Assembly: GCA_030867875.1 (NCBI GenBank) | Contig: JAOWCC010001501.1 | Coordinates: 29,842,792 to 29,906,791 of the forward strand | Source of the DNA: Actinernus sp. WN-2022 | Lineage: Eukaryota > Cnidaria > Anthozoa > Actiniaria > Actinernidae | DNA length: 64,000 bases | Direction of reading: 5' to 3' | Shown: positions 20,773-32,538 of the stretch, one piece after another | Layout: the number at the start of each line of letters is the position of its first letter | Position numbering within the stretch: the stretch's first letter is position 1 | The notes under the pieces: generated by a model | What the model was told of the DNA's origin: nothing | Database searches by the model: none | Seen by the model: only the letters and a program-made list of their open reading frames with translations | Program-made: the position numbers and the translations under genes

Positions 20773-21173
20773 TTACTTACTCTGACAAATGAATCCGATC
20801 TTCGTGCCACATCTCTCATCGTTCAACTTCCATCCGATCCAGTATCGATCCCATGTGTGCGCATTCAGCAGGTTTCCACAAGTTCCGTCTCCACTCGGCT
20901 GATTTCGTCCCCACAACTCGTTGTTCACCTGGCGGCTGTCAACATATCGCCAGACTCCTGCTGTATCTTTCTTGAATCCAACATGCACGAGTTTGGCATT
21001 TGCAGCACTGAGATATGGTGTGAGAGCGTTGATCTGTGATCGCAACCTTATTACGGCAAGCCGCGCATGTTCCTGTGCGCACGAGTTTTTGGCCTGAGTC
21101 CAAGTCACCTTCGAGGTTAAGTGTAACTTATAACAGCGTTCTCCAATGTACTGGAACCCATGACCACATGGAT
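20773..21173 (-). CDS. C-type lectin, exon 3 (CTLD, residues 72-204, stop)
   Basis: Terminal coding exon of a secreted C-type lectin. The acceptor (GCTTTACAG) precedes ATCCATGTGG and restores phase with exon 2 (phase 1). It encodes a complete long-form C-type lectin-like domain with six Cys (motifs GERCYK, GTCGN, ERCGTK, FICQ). The canonical EPN/QPD sugar motif is NQPSGDG here, while an ND pair survives in KLNDERC, so calcium and sugar binding cannot be presumed. The stop is TAA at 20773-20775. A GTAAGT at the last codons could instead act as a donor to a further exon, but the domain is already complete. An ATTAAA-type polyA signal lies about 50 bp downstream. The family binds glycans in innate immunity and mucus. 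Confidence 0.88.
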
Positions 21174-21552
21174 CTGTAAAGCAAATAAACGAATTATCAA
21201 ATAACGTTAACTCACAGTTCATATTGTTTTGGAATATGTATGGTAATCGTATGGGGCGGGTAAAATGAAGGATAAATTTCACGCTTGTTTTTCATGCAAA
21301 GTTTGCAAAATTGCCCGGGTCGCGCATAGCGATTTTGCAAACTTTGAAAATACACGTGAAATTTATCCTTAATTTTACGAGAATTCATGCGATTACTTGT
21401 TTTTATAATATAGATACGATAGTACGCGCGCTCTGATTGGCTAAGAAGCCATGTTTTATCAGTCAGAGTATATAACATGGTTAGCCGTGTTATATAGTTT
21501 TCAACTGGCGGTTTCCTTTCATCGCGCGCGTAAATCTATATTATAAAACAGA

Positions 21553-21718
21553 TAAAGAAGCCTTAAATCCATGTTTTATACTATCATAAAACACTCTGGT
21601 CATTTGAGAACACTCTAGAAATGTTGAAAGCACGCGCCTTCGGCTTTAACATTTCTCTCATGTTCTCAAATGCCCATCGTGTTTTATGATAGTATAAAAC
21701 ATGGCTAAGGCTTCTTTA
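21553..21718. repeat. Foldback with TATACTATCATAAAACAC arms
   Basis: AAAGAAGCCTTAAATCCATG and TATACTATCATAAAACAC at the left are mirrored by GTGTTTTATGATAGTATA and CTAAGGCTTCTTT at the right. A second hairpin with AACATTTCT and GAGAACA lies in the centre. Related words occur just upstream at 21455-21545. Confidence 0.75.
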
Positions 21719-23344
21719 TTTGTTAAATAATACAGAGGACACGGTGGGCGGAAACGATCTTAAAAACGGCATGAGTTCTATATTTTAAAAAGTTTTCAAC
21801 GCAGACGATTGAATTTTGGTAGAAGGATGTAGAATGGTAAAAGGAATAAAACCTGATTTTTTTAGCTATGTTAATACCATTGTAACGTCACAATGACGTC
21901 ATCTGTCCATTTTTGTAATACGTTTCTTATAACTGTTCATTACCTCTATAAACGGAATGTTGTATATTGTTAAAATCTCCTCGTGATGAGAATGAAGGAA
22001 TCGAAAACCCGATCTCTTTTGGATAAGGAAATCAAAAGTTATGAAAGTTTGAATTTTGTCGATTTTCCCGTTAAAAGCTTGGCGGGAAATAAACAACACA
22101 AACGCGTTTATGAAAATATCGCTTCATTCATCTTTTAGAGTTGTAAATACTGTTGCATGAAATTTTGTCCAATCATAAAACACGTTGGTGTTTTTTTTTT
22201 GGTCCTTAACCGGCTTAAAATTCAAGTCATATTTTGGGGACGTCATTATGACGTCATACCTTTTTATACATGCCCTTAGAAAAAATCCTTTGAGTGAATT
22301 TCGAGTTTTAATGATGATATATGCACTAGTCTGGCACTCAAAAGTCACATTATTTTATTTTATTGACTTTTTAACAATAGGCAGCCTTATTTAGGTACGA
22401 CTCCTGACGTCACTAAATATGACGTCATAGCAACAGTAATTCCTCTATAACTTTTGCTGTGGTCAGTAGTCGTAGAACGTTCAAATTTGCGCCAAATGAA
22501 TGTGTGTCATGAAGGCCCTTCGTTGGTTACACAAGTGTAATTACTTCGTAAGTATAAAAACCCGGCGCTGGTAATTCGCGTTTATAAACGTCTTCGACAT
22601 CGGGTTAAAGTGACTGTAGTTTTAAATCTAGAGTAATTCCGTATAAAAGAACCTATTACTGGTATTCTTCAGTTATCAACCTTTCCATTGATATATAGGT
22701 TCCCATATTTTGTTTGCCGAGCGCCCGCGTAAACGCATTTTTGCGGAAATCACTTTTGAAGGTATCCAGTAACCTTAACGGTTTCTTGCGTGTTCACTCG
22801 TAAACCCTGAGGAAGGTTGGCCGTGCCAGCCGAAATATTGGTTATTGTGCTTAAAGCTACATCTTCCAAGAATCTGTATTCGCGATGCCATTTGAAAAAC
22901 GACTGGGAGAAAACTGAGAACGGCTTGGAACTGACTGTTAGCCGTTTTGCCAACCGGCTTTTTTACCACTACGGCAACCAGCTCAGTTTCTTTGTGGGTG
23001 ATTTTGTGGATCCGATTTTGTTTGACTTCTAGGGTACGGATAAACTTGAATAACATCTCATTATTTTTAAAGCTACAGTTTCCTAGAATCTGTATTTAGA
23101 CTTATTTGCGATGCGCTGTGAACACGCTGTGAAACAATTGAGAGCATGAGTTTAAGCCGAAGGGCTTAGTCGTATTGATCGTTTGCATTGACGTCACAAA
23201 CAAAATTGCCTCAAGAAAAAACTTATATTAGTAAAATATTTTTAATGCTGTGTATAGAGTAGGTAAAAGTATAGAAATGACCGAAATCTTGGAGCATTAG
23301 AGTACTTCGTAACCAAGCTGTCGGCCAAATAATATTCGAACAAT

Positions 23345-23409
23345 TTAGTGTAATTAGTATGCGGCGGCCATGTTGGTGTACAGCTTTAGTACACCAAGAT
23401 GGCGGCCAA
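23345..23409. repeat. GGCGGCCATGTTGGTGTAC hairpin
   Basis: CGGCCATGTTGGTGTAC is mirrored by GTACACCAAGATGGCGGCC. A related hairpin lies at about 24931-25005 (CCGCCATGTTGGTGTACAG against CACCAACATGGCCGCC). Short solo MITEs. Confidence 0.65.
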
Positions 23410-24156
23410 AACGTACTCTACAAATAAGACTGTTCTCCCCATCAATATGATTAGCATTCACTTAAAAACACTTTAGATATCACTTTTAAAGGTTTATCAA
23501 GTCTAACATTTGAAATTGGCCGAAATATATGGATTTCCTTGACATTTAGGAAACACGCTGACCTAGGCTGTCACAAAATTCAAAGTACTGTAACTCAAAA
23601 ACGAAACACCGTATCGACGTAATTTTTTCGAAGAATACTGAGAATACCGATATCTAAATCATATTAAAAGAACAGCTTCATATATCTCATAGTTTAGATT
23701 TTAGAATTTTGATGACGTCACATGCAAAGGATAAACTATTGTTTCGCTCTTTCATTCCATTGACCTGGTTTTACGAACTTCTATGGAATTGACTTTCACA
23801 CTTGAGATCGGCTTGGGACTAGCAACTCCCAAAGCTCATTTATTTAAACCAATCGTAGGGTACTCCTCTAACTCATTAATATTATAATTAGCTGACCTTC
23901 GAAGTGTCCCTCCAACGAAGCCCATTCTGGGCGATGGGCTATTTTTAGATTGTGGCGGAACAGAAGATGCCTGGCTGCTAAGCTTTTGTGATTTTATTCC
24001 CTTAGGAATGATTGCAATCTGAGAATAGCGGGAAACCATTCTAAAAATAACCTGAAACATGTGCGAGAAGATAACTTCTGTATATCCAAGCCGCAGCCAT
24101 GTAATTTACTTTCTATTACATGAAAACAAGTAACGTATTCAAGCTACTTCCCCATG

Positions 24157-24616
24157 GCCTGTGTACAGCCGTCCGGCTCCCCTCAAAAATCGGAGAGGGA
24201 CCGTCGTTAATCGTGAGTCACGGGGAGCTGTAGGAGAATTCGTAGAAAGGCCGCTGATTGGCTAATACGCGATAATCTATCACGTATGGCACTTCTTGCT
24301 CTTTGATTGGTTAAACGTTTTACTGATGTGTGGCTATCCAGTTTTGATTAAGTTGACGTCTAGAATTTAGACGTTTCACGTATTAACGATAGCCGATGTC
24401 CTCTAAGACAGAGAATATCAAGCAATACAGAACACATAAGTATTTGAACAAGAAACATGCTGTTGTGGTTTTATCGATGTCCAACGTAATACGATATGGT
24501 TAATTGAAAATGGTAATTCATGCGCATAAATTACTCGGAACATGATTAACGGCGGCATGGCAAAGCACAGACCTCCCTCCGATTTTTGAGGGGAGACGAA
24601 CGGGCGTACACAGGCT
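24157..24616. repeat. Foldback with CCTGTGTACAGCCG ends
   Basis: GCCTGTGTACAGCCGTCC and CTCCCCTCAAAAATCGGAG at the left pair with CTCCGATTTTTGAGGGGAG and GGGCGTACACAGGC at the right. No convincing target duplication was found. It lies in lectin intron 2. Confidence 0.7.
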
Positions 24617-25130
24617 ATTCTCCCGATTCCTAATTAGTTGTAGGCGAATATTCGGTGCGTTTCTGGGGACACATTCTAGGTATTCCGACAAAGGGAATAA
24701 CTGAAAAATAAATAATCATGTTTAGATTAGCAAACACAAAAAATAATTCCGAAAGAACGTAGTAAAAGCAGCGTCTGCTTTTAACTGATTTCAGAAGACG
24801 AGTTCAGTTATGCATGTTTTCGAGGCCCGAAAAAACGCACAACAAATTAAATTTCCCTCCACAAAATGTCAAGCCATTGCAAATACGTATAGGCACGTCA
24901 TCAATAGACCCTTTGCACGTTTTACGTCATAGCCGCCATGTTGGTGTACAGTTAACAATAGATTCTTCGTTAGCTTCTTTTGTTCTATACACCAACATGG
25001 CCGCCATGCCCTTTGTCATTTGAATCTCTGGGGATTGAGTGCAAACCATCGGACCATCTATTTAAAAGTTTCATTATAAACTGGTAATTGTTTCGTCAGA
25101 AATATATACAAGCTTGAATAGATTACGTAC

Positions 25131-25259
25131 CTGGGATAGTTGGGGGAGGACTGGGGGTGGGAGGCCTTTCGGAAAGTTTGTCGATCTTTGTTGACATTTC
25201 AGTGACGAGATTCGTTAGTTTGCACAGCTGCATCTTGAAGTATTCGGCATCGGCCTCAT
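25131..25259 (-). CDS. C-type lectin, exon 2 (neck, residues 29-71)
   Basis: A 129-bp phase 1-1 exon. The acceptor is TTTTCTAG and the donor is CAG then GTACGT. It encodes an acidic start (DEADAEYF), a helical segment with Leu/Met heptad-like spacing (KMQLCKLTNLVTEM and on) and a Pro-rich hinge (RPPTPSPPPTIP). This fits the short oligomerising neck found between signal peptide and CTLD in coral lectins. The free Cys near the start of the helix could make an inter-chain disulfide. Splicing to exons 1 and 3 keeps the frame at both junctions. Confidence 0.82.
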
Positions 25260-26105
25260 CTAGAAAATAGCATCGAAAAGATAGCATGCAACATGATGAA
25301 CTGAGCTGGGTGATACAGTAGTATTTCTCACACATCATTAGATATTCATGATACATCGGCCAATAAGGAGTACCGTTTCACGTCACGTGGTAATATATGA
25401 AAACCAGGGATAGTACGACAAATTTGCATATTTGCTGTATTTGGAAACGATTTCAAAATACAGTAATATGCAAATTCGATAAAACAAAAGCTAATTTGCC
25501 TATTTGCTGTACTTTGAAACGTTTCCAAATACAGCGTATATATATGCAAATTAGTTATGGATTACAGTTCTAAATAACTACAAGAAACACGAAGAAACAG
25601 AAACATGAAACATATAAACTTTAACGGCTCTATGAGTCTACTTACATTTTTGTCTACGAAGCTAGTATAAAATTTCATAAGACAAACATTGTAAGATTTC
25701 CGTTTAATATACGAATCTCCAAACGTTTCTCTTCTAACTGGCCGAAGACATGCTCTGCCGGCATGAAGACTCCATTCCTGCAATTTGCACACGCGCCCGC
25801 GTGATTCTAACACGCTGTGACCTTGCACAGTTGATTTGATAGTCAAAACGGTTCAGTCTTCGTCGTTTAAAGTGTATATGAAATGAAAAATATTAACTCC
25901 TAATATCCTAAATTAAGTCTTCAAAAGTCCGAATTTTTGGGTCTCGTTTACCTGTTGCGATTTCATGGCATATTTTTTTCGCCTAGAAGTTCGGTCAGAA
26001 CGCTTCAAAAATGGTACATTTCCCGCGCGGCCATACGATCCAATTACAGGGCCTGTGACGTAGTAACCGTGACACAGCGGAAAGCGAAACATGGCTACCA
26101 GTGTA

Positions 26106-26484
26106 AGAATAAGAGAAAGCTAAAGAACGGCGGCGATTATTGTGTGGCTGGTGGCCCTAACAAGGTCGGTTGTAAGAACAACAGCTATACGGAAGGCATG
26201 TCTATGTACTACTTCCGAAAGGAAGAAGCTGTGAAACAGCAGTGGACGCGTTTTGTTCATAAACACAGGAAGGGTTTTGCCCCATCAAAGAACTCTGTTC
26301 GGCTCACTTTGACTTTGAGCAGAGCTGCTACGAGCACAGGTCGATCATTTTCTCTGGTCCGTCAGATACTACGAAACCGCAGTTGAAAAAAAAAATGATC
26401 AGGGGAGCAGTTCCGACCAAGGATGCCGTTCTAGTCGCGATGTGTCCTCTCCGCGCCGCCGCCGAGTGCTCGCAGCGAAAACAA
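26106..26484 (+). pseudogene. THAP-domain exon of the Kolobok-like transposase (frameshifted)
   Basis: One frame encodes YCVAGGPN, CKNNSYTEGMSMYYF and WTRFVHKHRKGF, the first two-thirds of a THAP zinc finger. The remaining ligands (CSAHF, then SCYEH) lie in another frame from about 26300, so at least one indel has occurred. The only nearby upstream ATG (26092) is also out of frame. The exon ends at a clean GTAAGT donor at 26485. THAP domains direct transposases to their own ends. Confidence 0.7.
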
Positions 26485-26877
26485 GTAAGTCCATTTCTAA
26501 TGTCCTTTGTAAAACAGTGCACATGCACATCGCCCAAAGCATCTTTATTTTTGTTTTAAATTGATTGTAAACTAAAGTACGCAGTACGGAAGTAAAGGTT
26601 ATTTCCTTTTGAATATTGGATGTGCGAAATTATGTAATAAAGAGTATTGTACATTCTACTTTTACAATAATCTTTGTAAATTTTAATACTGACATTACTG
26701 TTTTGATAATTTTGCTAATTTATCCGAAAAGATTAAATATATTACTCTCAAAGTTTCAGTGATTACTAAGTGTGGCATTCTCTTTCGATTTGTGGAGTCT
26801 GTTTGTTTGTATCTTTAAGTTTAATTTGATTCTTGAAGTTTTTTTATTTATGCTAATGAGGCAAAATGTAAACATTG

Positions 26878-26968
26878 CACTCTAGCTCTCCAGAGCCAGA
26901 GGTTTTCTAGAGAGAGAACGGCTCTTTCTCCGCGGCTGTTCTTTCTAGAAAACTTCTGGAACCAGGGT
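26878..26968. repeat. Hairpin with CTCTGGTTCCAGAGG-type ends
   Basis: CCAGAGGTTTTCTAGAGAGAG and its inverted counterpart near 26940-26966 flank GGCTCTTTCTCCGCGG. A relative lies at 34066-34190. It sits within the apparent transposase intron. Confidence 0.55.
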
Positions 26969-27051
26969 ACTCTCCTGCCTAAACCGATAGCAGAGGATGA
27001 TGAAGAAAGTGATCAGGATTCCCAAGGAAATAATTCTCCAAATAATGTTAG
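26965..27051 (+). pseudogene. Probable acidic linker exon of the transposase
   Basis: After an AG at about 26965 a short open frame is rich in Asp, Glu, Ser and Asn (PKPIAEDDEESDQDSQ) and ends at a possible donor (GTACTG). Position between the THAP exon and the next coding block supports it. It is weaker than its neighbours. Confidence 0.4.
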
Positions 27052-27335
27052 GTACTGTAGATACAACAATAATTTATTGTATATTTATTCTAAGATGGGC
27101 AATTAAGATGTTGTATTTTACCGACAACATATTTGGCTGTAGATATATAAAGTGTGACTATACAATTTTAAACTAAAAGCTGGTAAAAATCAAATTCAGA
27201 GTTCGACCAGGCCAACCAGCCCATGAAAAGCTCAAGTTCATTGTGTTTATTAGCATGCTAATGGCATTGTTCACAATGTTTTACTTTAAGTGCAAGGAAA
27301 CCAAGCCTACCATAAGCATCAGACGTAATTAATGG

Positions 27336-27790
27336 TACCATGGTGACGGTATGCCAGCATTGTCCAAAATCTGGGCAAAATGCATTCAAATGGCAGTCTC
27401 AGCCATTGGTCCTTGGGAAGTGCCCATGCAACTGGTAACATCTTGCCCAGCTTAGCTGTTCTCGTGGCTGGGGCTTCCATAAGCAAGGTGTCGCTGGTCT
27501 TCAGACACATGGGGCTATGTGCTTATGATATAAGGACATACTTTATTCACCAAAAGAAGTTCCTGTTCCCGGTGATCTTACAGTACTGGGAAAGCTATAG
27601 AACCGTGCTTGTGAACAAACTTATTAAATATTAAGAAAATGAAGGGTGTGGTGTGGGGACAGGACATTTGACTCTATGGGGCAAAGTGCAAAATACGGGG
27701 CTTACACTATGTTCTGCTGCACAATCCAAAAACGAAAGGCTCCTGTGTGCAGCAAATGTGGACAGCCCAAAAAAGGGACACCCTAAAAGT
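27336..27790 (+). pseudogene. Transposase body fragments (decayed)
   Basis: The frame open at 27380-27634 contains NILPSLAVLVAGASISKV and FRHMGLCAYDIRTYF, then WESYRTVLVNKL. From memory this matches the region before the catalytic core in THAP-bearing Kolobok-type proteins of cnidarians and fish. Another frame at about 27680-27790 has SAKYGAYTMF and a CSKCGQPKKG zinc-knuckle motif. Frames differ and the catalytic region is largely missing. A homology search against Kolobok transposases would decide. Confidence 0.5.
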
Positions 27791-29166
27791 TCTTGTGAAT
27801 AGTTACTGACCATACATGTATAACTGACGATCCCCCACTATCAAAAATCAAAGTTGTAAATAATAAATTGTATTATATTAGCCTTTTACAACTAGTAGAA
27901 TGATATCACTATAATCTTAGCAAATCATATTGTCTAACGCCAGACCAAAGAAAGCCTCTGTTGTAAAGCACACACCACCACTAATGTATATCAATTCCAA
28001 GTGTGCCCAATCGTCCCAGTATCCGGGAAAGGGTGGGACATTGGTCAACCAACCAACCAGTCCTGGGGATTTTGTTTATTTTAACACTTTTTACAGTACT
28101 TGAGTAAGGCTTTGTAAGTCCGACAGTGGAACGTTTGCAAGAAATATTATAAATAGAGAAATTCCCAGGGGTATCAGGCATGCTTAGAATTCAATTAATG
28201 GAGGCACAATTGTATGCATGGCACATCCTTATAGCGAGTAACAGTGGATACAACTTACAAGCATTTTGTTTTTCTACACCCAAGAGAGGCTAAGGATCTA
28301 TCATGCACATTATTACCACTTGGCATTGTGCAAACTCTATTATATATATACACTTTATATACATGTATATAATTTCCATTTTAACTTATACTGATGCATT
28401 TATGTTGATAGAAGTTTCATTGAATAACATGCAGCAATGCATAAAGTATTGTGCCCTTGCTTCTGCTGGCTGGTAACTGCTTGCCTGGTGACGGGGTGTA
28501 TGTCCTAAATACAGCTGGCTGGCAATGGCCTGGTATTGTCCCAGCCCATATAGCCACAAATTCTACAGCTCGTAGGAAGCTACAAGAATAAAGTTTAATG
28601 TAGGCTTTCCCTTAGAATAGTTGCTATAATAGTAATGTTGTTATTTGTATTTCATTATTTATTTGTTTGTGCAAAAGGTGGAGCCACATTTGTATATCTA
28701 ACTTAGGTACATGTACTTATTCTGTATATTTCATTACTCTGCAAGGATGAAGTTACTTTTAGGACTCGTATATTGACATCATGCAAGTCGTAATCGTAAA
28801 CATGATTTTTACGACTCATTGTTTTCACGACTCACCTACTCTGCTTATTATTTGGCAGGAATCTGATAAACCTGTCCATCGATATGCTTTACATTTTCAG
28901 CTCCAAGCCTATAAAGAGTGCCAAATTTGCCTTGACTTCCAGTAGCTGGAGTGCTTTGCTTTGTCACGTGCATATGTGCAGTAATTCCCCTGTCCCTACC
29001 CCAGAAAACTTCCTCAAATGTGTGGTAAATGCTTGAGGGTCAGTGTAAGAAACTATGCAAAACCCTGGTATTTCCCCCACTATTGCCTGGTAATATCCCC
29101 ACCTGTTGTGCAGACGGGTATAATATGCCATATTGGAGCAATTGCAGAACTGACCCCACCACTGGG

Positions 29167-29434
29167 TTCATTAATAATGCATTTTCTCAAATTCTCATAC
29201 AAACCTTCTAAAAACCTAACCCTGAAATATAAAAAAATCCTACCCATTTCCAGATCATTCATTAAGAACGAGTGTAAATACACCTGAGCTAAATGGATAA
29301 TTTTGCACAATTTTTAAGGGCCTTTCAAGCGGTCTTTCGAAGTTGGTTCTCATTAATAATGCATTTTCTCAAATTCTCATACACACCTTCTAAAAACCAA
29401 ACCCTGAAACTAAAAAAAATCCTACCCATTTTCA
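29167..29434 (+). repeat. Direct duplication (about 85 bp, spaced about 180 bp)
   Basis: CATTAATAATGCATTTTCTC, AAATTCTCATACA and CCTTCTAAAAACC followed by CCTACCCATTT occur at 29167-29257 and again at 29350-29434. Confidence 0.75.
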
Positions 29435-29845
29435 ACCCCAGGGAAGGACAAAGGGAAGACTAGCCACAAATACGTTTGTATAGAGTACTGTCATTTCCTA
29501 TTAAACATGAATATAAAAAAATCACTTACTCGTGCACGACGACGGTACCCTCTGCCATTTCGGTCTTTCAAAAGAGGACCTACGTGAATTTGTCATTGCT
29601 GCGAACCTGGAAGTTTTCGTGCTTTGTCACATTTTAAAACGTTGACGAAAACGAGTTAGGGAGGCTAAACTACAGAATATAATACAGGGCCACGAGCAAA
29701 CGAGCTCAATTAGTCAATATGAATATGACGAAACCAATATGACGGGGCTTTAACAGTGGCCCTGCATTCTGTAGTTGCTCCCGAAGAGCGGAGGATTGCG
29801 ATACAAAGGCTTCCTGTAGTGATCCACTGATTTACCGGGACTTGG

Positions 29846-29982
29846 CCCTCGAATCTAGAGGAGTAGAGCACAACACCGCCAGAGACATAATTTTCGTCGT
29901 CGTCTTCCCCATCGCTCGAGCCCACAAGCGGCTCATCTTCGTACGGTTGAAATCCTTTCGCCCTTACTCCACTTCCTTCCAC
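29846..29982 (-). other. Acidic exon-like ORF within the Kolobok-like element
   Basis: The minus-strand frame contains GFQPYEDEPLVGSSDGEDDDE and then reaches a donor-like GTAAAT after CCG near 29846. No in-frame ATG is found before an upstream stop, so it may be an internal or degraded exon. The acidic start recalls N-termini of expanded cnidarian zinc-binding protein families, but that is only an impression. A second gene in antisense to the transposase would be unusual. Confidence 0.3.
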
Positions 29983-30493
29983 TCTCTGAACTCGAAGATG
30001 AAGATAAATTTGCTCGCTTTCTCACATCTTACTTTGGTTTTGCAACGAAGAGCAAGGACGGTTCGCAGGTTTATCGAGCTTGTTTACGTCTGTGCCACGA
30101 AGTATGCTATCAAGTGTGTCACGGTTTCTACGTCATCACGAGCTTGACTCGCCCCAGTCTCCTGACCATATTTCCAGTGCATGTATGACAACTTTGCGAA
30201 GCGAAATCTCAGCTTTATAATTTTTTTCTTCGCAATTTTCTTTTGCTTTGATGTTTAGGAGATAATGAACGATAGAAAAACCCCAAAAAAAATTTCGCTT
30301 CATATACACTTTAAGACCCTATTAATAGTTTGCATTTTCGCTTCTCTCCATAGCCGTTTCGTCGCCTGTCATTCTCACTCTCACTTCCAGCTATGATTTG
30401 ATTATACGAACTTGAGCACCGAACTCTCATTTGAATATGAATATACAAATCCGGTGGAATTTTCGCTTTCAATTTTTCCTGTTTATATTATTT

Positions 30494-32002
30494 AACAAGA
30501 GCCCATCTGGGCTTTCACTCGGGCCACATGAGATTGAAGATGTAATACACTTTCATTTGAAATCCTCTTAGTAATAACCAAAGGGAAGAATTATTAGCTG
30601 AATTTAGCAGTCTTTAGTGGCCGGTAGCGCGGTGACTTTCATTCTCTGCTCCTCTAGTATACATTGTATATGTAATTTAATAGTTTTGTTTTTCTCGTAT
30701 GTTGAACACTACTTATTCGTTTAACACATTGCATTTGAGTAGGCATATATTCATTGTTTTGAACCCGAGAATTAACCGTACTACCGTACTTCATGGTCCC
30801 TTTCTTTAGTAGTGAGTTGTCGGTCAGGTGATTGTAAACTCTCGTGGCTCTTGAACAAACTGATAAGCTTCAGTAGGTTGGGTAGAGTCTCGGAACATTG
30901 GAGACCTTGGTCCTTATTGCGGGCTGACAAATTTATCCTCGTGAATAATCTAAAGAATTCCGTCTCTTCCGGTTTGAATTTGACTCATGTGTATGTTGCT
31001 TTTGGAGTTTCAAGGATGTGTTGATCCAAAACTACAGGCACTTGGGGTTTTTCATTGACTTGTGAACTTGCAGGCTCTGTAATTTGTTTTGTTTTCTTAG
31101 TATAATATAAAGTGTTGAACATGTTCATGTTCTCAAGCATGTCGCGCGTGACCTCTGTTTCTTCATTCATTAAGTTCTCTACTTTCATCTGTATTCTGGG
31201 AAACTCAATCTTTGCCCATGCCTTGGCACATAACTATTCTTGTTGTTAAGTAGACGTGGATGATTATAAGTAAAATCCTTCGACAGCTTGTACCGTTTCC
31301 GCTAGGTCAATATCCTCGCTGGAACGAAATAACTTGATCTCAATACTCTCTGATCCAACTTACGGTAAATTTAAATCTCTGACAGTTTTTAAGAGACTCG
31401 TAATATTGGTCTTACAATACAATACAATACAATAACCTTTATTTCGACTCGAATTTAAGGTAGCACAGGGTGCTAATATCTTCGAGAAAGTACCTTTACC
31501 CAAAATAATATGTTTTCCTCGGATGTTTTAAATGCAGCACAGCGAGCCGATGGCTTATAGATTCCAATATCTATTTCTTCGAATTTTAGCTTTCCGGATC
31601 CTGGCCCCAGTTCACTGGCTTCAGGTCGTCGTACGTGTCGTATCACTGGCCATCTGGGTAAAAAACGCGGTCCTTCGGCTCCGTCAATAGCGCCAGTTGA
31701 AATATCCTAAGCCTGTTGGAAGGCTTTCGCACGAGTGAAGTTAAATAAAACATTAAACTGGCTTACATTTGAGAGATGGGACTCCAAACTAGAGAGAAAG
31801 TTCCTCGCGGGTCTTCCGCCATCTTGCTTTACTGTATTAAATTATGTAAATAAATTAACCTGGCGATTGTTGCGTGACCAGCACAGTGCAATCTGATTGG
31901 TGTGAATTTGACCTTTAACGCATGCGCAGAAATTTTGCGACACCCAACAAAAAAAAAACGACTTGCATTTTAAGACTCGGTGCTGCCACAGGCAGCCCGA
32001 GT
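30494..32002 (-). mobile_element. Helentron-like copy 4 (minus strand) in lectin intron 1
   Basis: Both termini are intact: AACAAGAGCCCATCTGGGC at 30494 (3' end) and GGCAGCCCGAGT ending at 32002 (5' end). It carries an (ACAAT)n/(AATAC)n tract with CCTTTATTTCGAC at about 31412-31450 that looks like a retroelement tail inserted in it. The 5' flank again ends TT. Confidence 0.7.
30985..31188 (-). other. Unrecognised ORF inside Helentron-like copy 4
   Basis: A 67-codon frame is hydrophilic and protein-like (Glu, Asn, Thr, Met-rich). It is absent from the other copies in the window and may be captured gene or retroelement sequence. No family was recognised. Confidence 0.25.
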
Positions 32003-32005
32003 AAT

Positions 32006-32244
32006 TAGGAGATATTGTAGTTGAGTCTACGAATAGCAGTTTCAGCGGTATTGACCCGAACGCCTCACTTCAATGTAATGAAGCGCTATTGAAACCATCA
32101 TTCTTACACGACACCAACACCCTCCTAAACAAGCACAACTAATTTAGATACACAGTTTCAATAGCGCTTCATTACATTGAAGTGAGGCGTTTGGGTCAAT
32201 ACCGCTGAAACTGCTATTCGTAGACTCAACTACAATATCTCCTA
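32006..32244. repeat. 239-bp foldback with 91-bp arms
   Basis: TAGGAGATATTGTAGTTGAG at 32006 is mirrored by CTCAACTACAATATCTCCTA ending at 32244. The arms are almost identical over 91 bp with a 57-bp loop. It abuts the 5' end of Helentron-like copy 4. Confidence 0.8.
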
Positions 32245-32538
32245 GTGTTCAGTTTTTATATCATTGTCCTCTGTATTATGAATATCTAATAATATGTGAC
32301 AAGCCATTTCAAAGCTGCCTGATTGTTTTCATGAGACACGTATGTGGTTTCTATATATATGCCATAAAAAATGTACGGGCTACGCCCTCGACATTGTTCA
32401 TGGCACTTGGTCTTTAAACCACGTCTAAAAAAAATGAAATATTACTTAACCAATCGAAATTAAATAAAACAAGTTTTTTCGGATGTCTGTTAGTTACGTA
32501 ATGGTAATATTTTTAGCATGAAAATGTTGATTACTTAC

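Larger units (their letters stand above)
21174..25130 (-). other. Lectin intron 2 (3957 bp) with foldback elements
   Basis: Bounded by GTACGT and CAG, phase 1. It contains a 107-bp hairpin (21266-21372), the 21553-21718 foldback, the 24157-24616 foldback and two hairpins built on ATGTTGGTGTACA. No other exon was recognised, although an additional small exon cannot be excluded. Confidence 0.7.
25871..30310 (+). mobile_element. 4.44-kb Kolobok-like DNA transposon with TTAA duplication
   Basis: Ends AGTGTATATGAA and TTCATATACACT are flanked by TTAA at 25867-25870 and 30311-30314. Inside are pieces of a THAP-domain transposase on the plus strand and an acidic exon-like ORF on the minus strand near the far end. 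Kolobok elements are known for TTAA target duplication and THAP-bearing transposases, so the two independent signals agree. The transposase is broken, so this copy is probably immobile. It lies wholly in lectin intron 1, opposite in strand. Confidence 0.75.
25260..32538 (-). other. Lectin intron 1 (7279 bp), mostly transposon
   Basis: Donor GTAAGT, acceptor TTTTCTAG. It contains the Kolobok-like element 25871-30310 (4440 bp), a Helentron-like copy 30494-32002 (1509 bp) and a foldback 32006-32244 (239 bp). Together these are 6188 of 7279 bp, leaving about 1.1 kb of apparent original intron. A paired hairpin repeat (ATTTGCATATTTGCTGTA-type) lies at 25415-25550. Confidence 0.75.
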
